A DNA stretch of 40,644 bases, from the NCBI GenBank assembly GCA_052147395.1, contig JBKQKS010000128.1, forward strand, positions 1-40,644. The letters run 5' to 3'. Positions within the stretch are counted from its first letter, which is position 1. The number at the start of each line of letters is the position of its first letter. The stretch is from Roseiarcus sp052147395 (lineage in GTDB: Bacteria; Pseudomonadota; Alphaproteobacteria; Rhizobiales; Beijerinckiaceae). Positions 7,136-13,544 of this stretch are shown here, one piece after another. Both the position numbers and the translations under genes were made by a program. The notes beneath the pieces are model-generated. The model saw only the letters and a program-made list of their open reading frames with translations, searched no databases and was not told where the DNA came from.

Positions 7136-8239
7136 ATGGCCGACGCCCCCGCTCCCGCCGCCTCCGGCAATCGCGCGGCGATGAAGAAGGAACTTCCGCA
7201 GAAGTTCAAATCATACAAACATGTCTGGGTGATGGTGGAACTCGAGCGCGGCGACGCGCATCCGGTGTCGTGGGAGCTGATGGGCGAGGGGCGCAAACTC
7301 GCCGACAAGCTCGGCGCCGAACTCGCCGGCATCGTTGTCGGCGCGCCGAATTCGGGAACGCGCGAGGCGGTCGCCGAAGCGTTCGAATACGGCGCCGACG
7401 TCGTCTATCTCGTCGAGAATCCCGTGCTCGCCGACTACCGCAACGAGCCCTACACCAAGACGCTGACCGAGTTGGTCAACACCTACAAGCCCGAGATCCT
7501 GCTGCTCGGCGCCACCAACCTCGGCCGCGACCTCGCTGGCTCCGTCGCAACGACGCTGCTCACCGGCCTCACCGCCGATTGCACCGAACTCGAGGTCGAC
7601 GCCGACAAGTCGCTCGCCGCGACGCGGCCGACCTTCGGCGGCTCGCTGCTGTGCACGATCTACACGCTCAACTTTCGCCCGCAGATGGCGACAGTGAGGC
7701 CGCGCGTGATGAAGATGCCGGCGCGGCAGCCGGGGCGGACGGGACGAATCGTGCAACACGCGATCGATCTCAGGGAAGACTCGCTCGTCACCAAGGTGCT
7801 GTCTTTCCTGCCTGACCGTAACTCGAGCAAGTCCAACCTCGCCTTTGCCGACGTGGTCGTCTCCGGCGGGCTCGGGCTGCAGAGCGCCGAGAACCTGCAA
7901 CTGGTGCGCGCGCTCGCTCATGTGCTCGGCGGCGAATGGGGTTGCTCGCGTCCCTGCGTGCAAAAGGGCTGGGCGCCGGCGGAGCGGCAGATCGGCCAGA
8001 CCGGCAAGACGATCCGGCCGAAGCTCTATATCGCCGCCGGCATTTCCGGCGCGATCCAGCATCGCGTCGGCGTCGAAGGCGCCGACCTCATCGTCGCGAT
8101 CAACACCGACAGACAAGCGCCGATCCACGACTTCGCGCATTTCGCCGTCGCCACCGACGCGATCCGTTTCCTGCCCGCGCTGACGGAAGCGTTTCGCGCC
8201 CGCCTCTCGCATCACACACGCGACCGGCTCGTTGGTTGA
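7136..8239 (+). CDS. fixB: FixB, electron transfer flavoprotein alpha-type subunit
   Basis: This 367-residue protein is the large subunit partner of FixA. The N-terminal domain has VWVMVELERGDAHPVSWELMGEGRKLADKLG (around residues 28-58). The C-terminal FAD-binding domain has VVSGGLGLQSAENLQLV, the GEWGCSRPCVQKGW region, IGQTGKTIRPKLYIAAGISGAIQH and INTDRQAPIHDFAHF. These are typical ETF-alpha FAD contacts. It forms the bifurcating FAD site with FixA at the membrane-associated FixABCX complex. The gene follows fixA by 12 bases with ribosome site GAGGAG. Confidence 0.95.
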   Translation: MADAPAPAASGNRAAMKKELPQKFKSYKHVWVMVELERGDAHPVSWELMGEGRKLADKLGAELAGIVVGAPNSGTREAVAEAFEYGADVVYLVENPVLADYRNEPYTKTLTELVNTYKPEILLLGATNLGRDLAGSVATTLLTGLTADCTELEVDADKSLAATRPTFGGSLLCTIYTLNFRPQMATVRPRVMKMPARQPGRTGRIVQHAIDLREDSLVTKVLSFLPDRNSSKSNLAFADVVVSGGLGLQSAENLQLVRALAHVLGGEWGCSRPCVQKGWAPAERQIGQTGKTIRPKLYIAAGISGAIQHRVGVEGADLIVAINTDRQAPIHDFAHFAVATDAIRFLPALTEAFRARLSHHTRDRLVG

Positions 8240-8250
8240 GGAGAACTCCC

Positions 8251-9555
8251 ATGGTCGAAAAGTTCGATTGCATCGTCGTCGGCGCCGGCATGGCCGGAAA
8301 CGCGGCCGCCTGCACGCTCGCCACACGTGGACTGAAGGTCCTGCAGTTGGAGCGGGGCGAGTATTCCGGCTCGAAGAACGTCCAGGGCGCCATCATGTAC
8401 GCCGACATGCTGGAGAAGATCATCCCCGAATTCCGCGAGGAGGCGCCGCTCGAGCGCCACCTGATCGAGCAGCGTCTCTGGTTGATGAACGAGCAGTCGC
8501 ACACCGGCATGCACTACCGGTCCGACGCCTTCAACGAGGAGCGCCCGAACCGCTATACGATCATCCGCTCGCAGTTCGACAAGTGGTTCTCGAGCAAGGT
8601 GCGCGAGGCGGGCGCGCTGCTGCTCACCGAGACGACCGCTCTGGAACTCATCTTCGACGCCTACGGCGCCTGCGTCGGCGTTAGAACCGATCGCGAGGGC
8701 GGCGTCGTCCACGCCGACATCGTCGTGCTCGCCGAGGGCGTCAACGGCTTGCTCGGCAGCCGCGCCGGCCTGCGTTCGCCGCCGAAGCCCGACACCGTCG
8801 CGCTCGCGGTCAAGGAAATGCACTTCCTGCCCCAGGAGACGATCGAGGCGCGCTTCAACGTCAAGGGCGACGAGGGCGTCGTCATCGAGGCCGTCGGCAC
8901 GATATCCAAGGGCATGACCGGCATGGGCTTCATCTACACCAACAAGGAGTGCCTTTCGGTCGGCATCGGCTGTCTGGTCGGCGACTTCGCCAAGAGCGGC
9001 GTCACCCCCTATGGCCTGCTCGACCAGTTCAAACAACATCCTTCCGTGAAGCCGTTTCTCGAAGGCTCGGAGGTCAAAGAATATTCCGCCCATCTGATCC
9101 CGGAAGGCGGCTACAAGCACGTGCCGCAGCTCTGCGGCGACGGATGGGTCGTGGTGGGCGACGCCGCGCAGCTCAACAACGCGATCCATCGCGAGGGCTC
9201 CAATCTCGCTATGACCTCGGGCCGGCTCGCGGCGGAAGCGATCTTCCAGGTCAAGAGCCGCCGCGACAAGCCAACCAAGGCGGCGCTGTCGCTCTATCCC
9301 AAGATGCTCGAGGACTCTTTCGTGATGAAGGATCTGAAGAAATATCGCAACATGCCGGCCGTGCTGCACACCAACTCGCACAATTTCTTCCTCACCTATC
9401 CGGAGCTGGTCTCCAAGGCGATGGAGAACTATTTCCGCGTCGACGGCACGCCGAAGCGCGAGAAGGAGAACGCGAGCTTGAAGTCGTTCCTCGGAACCCG
9501 GGGATTGAGAGGATTGTTCGGCGACGCGTTCAAGCTGGCGCGCGCCTGGCGCTGA
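8251..9555 (+). CDS. fixC: FixC, flavoprotein quinone oxidoreductase
   Basis: The 434-residue FAD protein resembles ETF-quinone oxidoreductase and carries electrons from FixAB towards quinone. The Rossmann motif GAGMAG lies at residues 11-16, followed by the E-R dinucleotide contact in LQLERGEYSGSKNVQGA. A second FAD motif, GDGWVVVGDAAQLNN, lies near 296-310. The start was set at ATG 8251 with ribosome site GAGGAG; the longer frame upstream overlaps fixB and is not homologous. It sits between fixB and fixX in the standard order. Confidence 0.95.
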   Translation: MVEKFDCIVVGAGMAGNAAACTLATRGLKVLQLERGEYSGSKNVQGAIMYADMLEKIIPEFREEAPLERHLIEQRLWLMNEQSHTGMHYRSDAFNEERPNRYTIIRSQFDKWFSSKVREAGALLLTETTALELIFDAYGACVGVRTDREGGVVHADIVVLAEGVNGLLGSRAGLRSPPKPDTVALAVKEMHFLPQETIEARFNVKGDEGVVIEAVGTISKGMTGMGFIYTNKECLSVGIGCLVGDFAKSGVTPYGLLDQFKQHPSVKPFLEGSEVKEYSAHLIPEGGYKHVPQLCGDGWVVVGDAAQLNNAIHREGSNLAMTSGRLAAEAIFQVKSRRDKPTKAALSLYPKMLEDSFVMKDLKKYRNMPAVLHTNSHNFFLTYPELVSKAMENYFRVDGTPKREKENASLKSFLGTRGLRGLFGDAFKLARAWR

Positions 9556-9571
9556 CGAGGAGGATCGAAAC

Positions 9572-9868
9572 ATGAGCCATCAAGCCAGCATCCGCGTCGA
9601 AGAGAAACTCTATCAGAACCGCTACGTCGTCGACGGCGGGCGCAGCCACATTCGCATCCTCAAAGGCGAAAACCCGTCCGCGAATCTGCTGGCGATGACC
9701 AAGCTTTGCCCGGCCGGGTGCTACACCCTCAACGAGGCAGGCGGCGTCGATCTGGCGTCGGACGGCTGTTTCGAGTGCGGCACGTGCCGAGTGCTGTGCG
9801 AAGCCTCCGGCGAGCTCGAGTGGAACTATCCGCGCGGCGGCTATGGCGTGCTGTTCAAGTTCGGTTGA
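9572..9868 (+). CDS. fixX: FixX, ferredoxin-like protein
   Basis: This 98-residue ferredoxin-like partner of FixC has C46 and C50 plus a second group C66, C69, C72 and C76 (CFECGTCRVLC). It fits the FixX pattern, where the [4Fe-4S] region aligns with the iron-sulfur domain of ETF-quinone oxidoreductase. It relays electrons within FixABCX. A strong ribosome site (GAGGAGG) precedes it. Its end overlaps the end of convergent modD by 14 bases. Confidence 0.94.
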   Translation: MSHQASIRVEEKLYQNRYVVDGGRSHIRILKGENPSANLLAMTKLCPAGCYTLNEAGGVDLASDGCFECGTCRVLCEASGELEWNYPRGGYGVLFKFG

Positions 9869-10700
9869 TCGCGGCGACCGTCACGCTGACGTCGCGCGGC
9901 GGCGCGGCATAGGGGGCGCTGGTGACGATGAGCCTCGCGCCCGCGCGCACGTAAGCGGCGGCGTTGCTCGCGTTCACGCCCCCCGCCGCCGCGATGAGCG
10001 CGCGCGAACCGAGGCGGCGCGCATGCGCGGCGACTTCGGCGACCGCCTCGAGCGGGAATTTTTCCAACTGGATCGTGTCGAAGCCCGCCGCGATCGCGGC
10101 TTTCGCCTCGGCGACCGACGAGACCTCGACGCCGAGACGCTTTTCCGGCGCTCGCTCGCCGAGACGCGCCGCGAGCCCCGGCCAGTCCTCCGCGTCGAGA
10201 AATGCGCGGTGCTCGGCGAACACCAGCACGGTCTCGGAGAGGCCGGCGCGATGCAGGATCGCGCCGCCCGCCTTGGCCGCGAATTGACTTAAAGCGCGCC
10301 CGCCGGGAAAGGTCTTGCGCGTGCAGGCGACGCGCACCCGCGGGTCGACGCTTTCGACAGCGCGCACGATCGCGCGCGCCGAGGAGGCGACGCCCGAGAG
10401 GCATTCCATCATCGTCTGCGCGGCCTTCCAGGCCACATGCAGACCCGCCGCATCGCCCTCGCCCTCGAGCAGCAGAGCGCCGGCGGCGATCTCGTCGCCG
10501 GAACGGCAATGCGCCCGCGGCCCGACGCCCGCCTGGCGCAGGATCGCGGCGGCGAGTTCGACGCCGGCGACGGTCATGGGCGCGCGCGCCGCGAAGGCGA
10601 TGCGTCCGGCTCGGCCGGAGAGACCGAGCGTCTCTGTCGTCAGATCGCCCGAGGGCGCGTCCTCGGCGATGAGGCGCGCCGCGTAGGCTTCCCAGTTCAT
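9855..10700 (-). CDS. modD: ModD, quinolinate phosphoribosyltransferase-like molybdenum protein
   Basis: The 281-residue protein belongs to the NadC (nicotinate-nucleotide pyrophosphorylase) fold family. It has the TRKTFPGGRALSQFAAKAGGAILHRAGLSE block (residues about 126-155), VEVSSVAEAKAAIAAGFDTIQLEKF and a C-terminal AAGGVNASNAAAYVRAGA. ModD proteins are linked to molybdenum transport genes rather than NAD synthesis, but their reaction is not established. Here the upstream neighbour in the same operon is a molbindin gene, one base away, and nif genes surround it, which supports ModD over NadC. It converges on fixX with a 14-base overlap. Confidence 0.85.
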   Translation of the reverse strand: MNWEAYAARLIAEDAPSGDLTTETLGLSGRAGRIAFAARAPMTVAGVELAAAILRQAGVGPRAHCRSGDEIAAGALLLEGEGDAAGLHVAWKAAQTMMECLSGVASSARAIVRAVESVDPRVRVACTRKTFPGGRALSQFAAKAGGAILHRAGLSETVLVFAEHRAFLDAEDWPGLAARLGERAPEKRLGVEVSSVAEAKAAIAAGFDTIQLEKFPLEAVAEVAAHARRLGSRALIAAAGGVNASNAAAYVRAGARLIVTSAPYAAPPRDVSVTVAAINRT

Positions 10701-10701
10701 G

Positions 10702-10914
10702 TCAGTCGTCGACGCCGACCATCACGTCGGAGGCTTTGATGATCGCCTTCGCGGGGCTGCCGATCGTGAGGCCGAGCGCCTCGACCGCCTCGTTGGTGAT
10801 CGACGCCGTTACTACGGCGCCAGCGCCGATCTCGATCCTCACATGCGCCGTGGTGGCGCCGAGCGTGATCGCGACGACCTTGCCGGGCAACACGTTGCGA
10901 GCGGAAATTCTCAT
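10702..10914 (-). CDS. mop: Molbindin (Mop/TOBE-domain molybdate-binding protein)
   Basis: The 70-residue protein is a single TOBE (Mop) domain. It begins MRISARNVLPGKVVAITLGATTAHVRIEIGAG and ends with the SITNEAVEALGLTIGSPAKAIIKASDVMVG signature. Such proteins oligomerise and bind molybdate, buffering it in the cytoplasm. The location beside fixABCX and modD suggests storage of molybdenum for FeMo-cofactor. The gene and modD are one base apart and must be co-transcribed. Confidence 0.92.
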   Translation of the reverse strand: MRISARNVLPGKVVAITLGATTAHVRIEIGAGAVVTASITNEAVEALGLTIGSPAKAIIKASDVMVGVDD

Positions 10915-11021
10915 GCGAGCGGCCTTCTACGATCGTCGGGGTTCGTTGTTCGGGCGCCGAATCTAGACGAAGCGAGCAAGGATCGTCCATCGGAAGGCTG
11001 CACAAATAAGCGCCCGTCAGG

Positions 11022-11037
11022 TGGTTCGGAAATTGCG
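11022..11037 (+). promoter_or_regulatory. Sigma-54-like promoter before DUF2478 gene
   Basis: TGG-TTC-N5-TTGCG keeps GG and TTGC at the -24/-12 spacing, although the -24 half has TGGTTC in place of TGGCAC. The predicted start is near 11048, fifty bases before the ATG at 11098. I found no TGT-N10-ACA upstream of it, only one downstream. Confidence 0.5.
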
Positions 11038-11069
11038 TTTCTTCCCTCGATCGCCACGGCCGGCGGGTT

Positions 11070-11087
11070 TTGTCGGCTTTACGACAA
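11070..11087. promoter_or_regulatory. NifA-like palindrome in the DUF2478 leader
   Basis: TTGTCG-N6-CGACAA (containing TGT-N10-ACA, 11071-11086) repeats the arms of the palindrome upstream of iscA-nif exactly. It lies after the predicted sigma-54 start and directly before the ribosome site TGGAGGA. It could be a downstream NifA site, a repressor site, or an mRNA hairpin next to the ribosome site. Confidence 0.5.
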
Positions 11088-11097
11088 TGGAGGATTC

Positions 11098-11646
11098 ATG
11101 AGCGCCTGGGGTCTCGATCCCAACCGAATCGCCGCCGTCATCTACGAGGATGGCGCCGCCGTCGACCTACTGATGACGACGTTCGCGCGCGAACTCGTCG
11201 AAAGGGGCGTAGACGCGACCGGAATTGTGCAATTGCCTCCCGACGAGGCAGGCTGCGGAGCCGGCGCGCTGATGAAGTTGATGGCCGTCGAGAGCGGCGA
11301 GATCTTGCCGCTGTGTCAGGACCTCGGACCAGGCGCCGGCAGTTGCTGTCTCGACACTTCGGCGCTCGCCAGCGCGAGCCGGCGGCTGCGCGATGACGCG
11401 TCGCGCCCTTCCGACATTCTGTTCGTGTCGAAGTTCGGCAAACAGGAGGCCAACGGCAAGGGCTTCCGGGACGAGATCGCCTACGCCGTGGGCGAAGGGC
11501 GGCTGGTGCTCACCGCGGTCAAGCGCAACATGCTCGAACGTTGGCTCGAATTCACCGGCGGGCAGGGGACGCTGCTCGAGGCGCGGCTCTGGGTGCTGCG
11601 CGATTGGTTCGTCGAGACCGCCCGCGGCCGGCGCGCCGCAGCCTGA
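11098..11646 (+). CDS. DUF2478 family protein, molybdenum/nif associated
   Basis: The 182-residue protein matches the DUF2478 family. It has AAVIYEDGAAVDLLMTTFARELVERG near the N-terminus, the motif ICQDLG-type LPLCQDLGPGAGSCCLDTSALA near residues 73-94, and FVSKFGKQEANGKGFRDEIAYAV near 117-139. The family looks like a P-loop-derived nucleotide-binding fold, but no clean Walker A is visible and its function is unknown. Family members often neighbour molybdenum genes; here it is divergent from mop-modD. The ATG at 11098 follows ribosome site TGGAGGA. A long upstream extension of the frame was rejected because it reads through the promoter region. Confidence 0.8.
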   Translation: MSAWGLDPNRIAAVIYEDGAAVDLLMTTFARELVERGVDATGIVQLPPDEAGCGAGALMKLMAVESGEILPLCQDLGPGAGSCCLDTSALASASRRLRDDASRPSDILFVSKFGKQEANGKGFRDEIAYAVGEGRLVLTAVKRNMLERWLEFTGGQGTLLEARLWVLRDWFVETARGRRAAA

Positions 11647-11955
11647 AACCTGCCCGAGCGGGCTCGCCCTGTCGCCTCCAACCGCCGCGGAATGAGGCAA
11701 CCGTCGAAGCCGCCGGGCCTGGAGTTTCCGCGCGTCGACGTCGAAGCGCCCAAATACCGAGGCTTGGCCTTCTCGCGCCCCGAGCCGGGGGGCCAGTGTC
11801 GCCGGGGGTCTACCGGCTCGCGCTGGCGACTCTTGGTTTTCGATGTCGCGCGCTTTTTGCGAAAAACCGGATTCCACTTTTTCGCAGCGAGCTTTAGGCT
11901 TGCCAGCACTGCGAAAACGGGGCACATTCGTTCGAAGCCAGCAGTCATCTGTAGA
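11647..11955. other. Intergenic spacer with inverted repeat, before dxr
   Basis: No gene is seen here. A perfect inverted repeat, GCGAAAAA (11859-11866) and TTTTTCGC (11878-11885), surrounds CCGGATTCCAC. This resembles a short palindromic element that is dispersed in many Hyphomicrobiales genomes; only one copy is in this window, so the assignment is tentative. The open frame across the spacer that fuses to dxr is Arg/Pro-rich and not protein-like. Confidence 0.4.
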
Positions 11956-13194
11956 ATGTCGAGTGAAAGTATGGGGCAGTCCGTCGTTTTGTCTCGGCTC
12001 GAACGAGCCGCCACGGCGCCAGTCGGCGCCGTGGCGCCCAAACGTCTCGTCGTCCTCGGCGCGACCGGCTCGATCGGGCGCTCCTGTGCGCGGGTCGTCG
12101 CCGAAGCCGGGAAACGCTTCACCGTGGTCGCGGTCGCGAGCGGGCGCAACGGCGCGGCGCTCGCGCGCTCGGCGCTGGAACTCGGCGCCTCGTTCGCCGC
12201 TGTCGCCGACCCCGCAGGTTTTGCGGAGCTGAAGGCGGGCGTCGGGGCGAGCGGAATCGAAGTCGCCGCAGGACCCGAGGCGGTGGTCGAAGCGGCGCTT
12301 CGCGAAGCCGATCTCGTGGTCTCGGCGATCGTTGGCACGGCCGGCTTGGCGCCAACCTACGCGGCGATTTCCTCGGGCCGCGCGGTGGCGCTGGCCAACA
12401 AGGAGACGCTGGTGTGCGCCGGCGACGCCGTCATGGCGGCGGCGCGCCGCTCCGGCGCGCGTGTGCTGCCGATGGATTCCGAGCACAACGCGATCTTTCA
12501 GGCCATGGGCGGGCGCGACCCGGCTTCGATCGTCAAGATGACGATCACCGCCTCGGGCGGACCTTTTCGGCAATGGAGCGCTGAGCGGATCGCCAGCGCG
12601 ACGCGCGCCGAAGCGCTCGCCCATCCCAACTGGGTGATGGGCCCGAAAATCACCATCGACTCGGCGAGCCTGATGAACAAAGGCCTCGAGCTCATTGAAG
12701 CGCATCATGTATTCGACATTGGCGGCGAGCGGCTGGCGGTGGTCGTCCATCCCCAATCGATCGTCCACGGCCTCATCGCGTTCGCCGACGGATCCCTGAT
12801 CGCCGGCATGGCTTCGCACGACATGCGAACACCGATCGCGCATTGCTTGGCCTATCCCGAACGAATCGCCTCGGGCGTGGCGGCGCCGGATTTGGCGGCG
12901 CTGGGCGCGCTGACCTTCGAAAAAGCGGACCTCGCCCGGTTTCCCGCTCTTGGCCTGGCGATCGAAGCGCTCAGCGAGGGGGGCGGCGCGCCGACGGCGC
13001 TCAACGCCGCCAACGAGGTCGCGGTCGCCGCGTTTCTTGCCGGACGCATCGGATTTGGCGCGCTGGCGCGCATCGTCGAGCGCACCCTCGATGCGATGCG
13101 CGCCGCTAGCGAGATGCCCGCGCCGACGACCGTCGCTGAGGCGCTGGCGATCCACCACGTCGCACGGGATAGGGCGCTCGCCCTGTTGGACTGA
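11956..13194 (+). CDS. dxr: 1-deoxy-D-xylulose 5-phosphate reductoisomerase
   Basis: This 412-residue enzyme makes 2-C-methyl-D-erythritol 4-phosphate with NADPH, the second MEP-pathway step. The NADPH motif VLGATGSIG is at about residues 31-39. LANKETLV, LPMDSEHNAIFQ (metal and substrate contacts), NWVMGPKITIDSASLMNKGLELIEAHHVF and VVHPQSIVHGLIAF follow in family order. The start is uncertain between ATG 11956 and ATG 11971, since neither has a strong ribosome site; the upstream in-frame extension to 11692 is not homologous. It precedes the dxs-ispH fusion by 350 bases, so the two are nearby but may have separate promoters. Confidence 0.95.
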   Translation: MSSESMGQSVVLSRLERAATAPVGAVAPKRLVVLGATGSIGRSCARVVAEAGKRFTVVAVASGRNGAALARSALELGASFAAVADPAGFAELKAGVGASGIEVAAGPEAVVEAALREADLVVSAIVGTAGLAPTYAAISSGRAVALANKETLVCAGDAVMAAARRSGARVLPMDSEHNAIFQAMGGRDPASIVKMTITASGGPFRQWSAERIASATRAEALAHPNWVMGPKITIDSASLMNKGLELIEAHHVFDIGGERLAVVVHPQSIVHGLIAFADGSLIAGMASHDMRTPIAHCLAYPERIASGVAAPDLAALGALTFEKADLARFPALGLAIEALSEGGGAPTALNAANEVAVAAFLAGRIGFGALARIVERTLDAMRAASEMPAPTTVAEALAIHHVARDRALALLD

Positions 13195-13544
13195 GGTTGC
13201 CGACCCCATGATCGTTTGTCGACTAGCCCGCGCGAAGCGCCGTGATCTCGACGTCGGCGGCGTTCGTATTGGTCATCGACGGCGCGACGATCGGCGCGCC
13301 GCCCCTCCCCTCGAGGCCGCTGAGCCGGCATGAGAGGATACCGAATCTGCCTTCGCTGGCGCGAAACCGGCTATAGTTGATTAATTGCGCTCTCAGGGAT
13401 AAGGTTGATGCCTGTTATCGCAGTTGCCTGCCCAATCCGTGATCAGCACGGAAATAGCTAAGAGATCGGTTGGGGAATTGTGCGGCCGACTACGCGTCTG
13501 TGTCGTGGCCGCTTCTGGTTAAAGTCTCGCGATTAGGAGGCAGC
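13195..13544. other. Gene-free spacer between dxr and dxs-ispH
   Basis: No intact gene is present. On the minus strand near 13230-13300 a short frame reads IVAPSMTNTNAADVEITALRAG before a stop, which looks protein-like and could be a gene remnant, but I do not recognise it. The right part (about 13360-13540) is less GC-rich than its surroundings and includes CTATAGTTGATTAAT near 13371. It could hold the dxs-ispH promoter, though no clear -35 partner is visible. Confidence 0.35.

Noticed and set aside
10957..11000. Possible minus-strand sigma-54 promoter for mop-modD (TGGACGATCCTTGCT on the minus strand)
   Set aside because: GG and GC are nine bases apart rather than ten, which breaks the invariant -24/-12 spacing.
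13195..13331. Short frames between dxr and dxs-ispH as small genes
   Set aside because: The plus-strand 41-codon frame is Arg-rich with no ribosome site; the minus-strand protein-like fragment has no start and no recognisable family.
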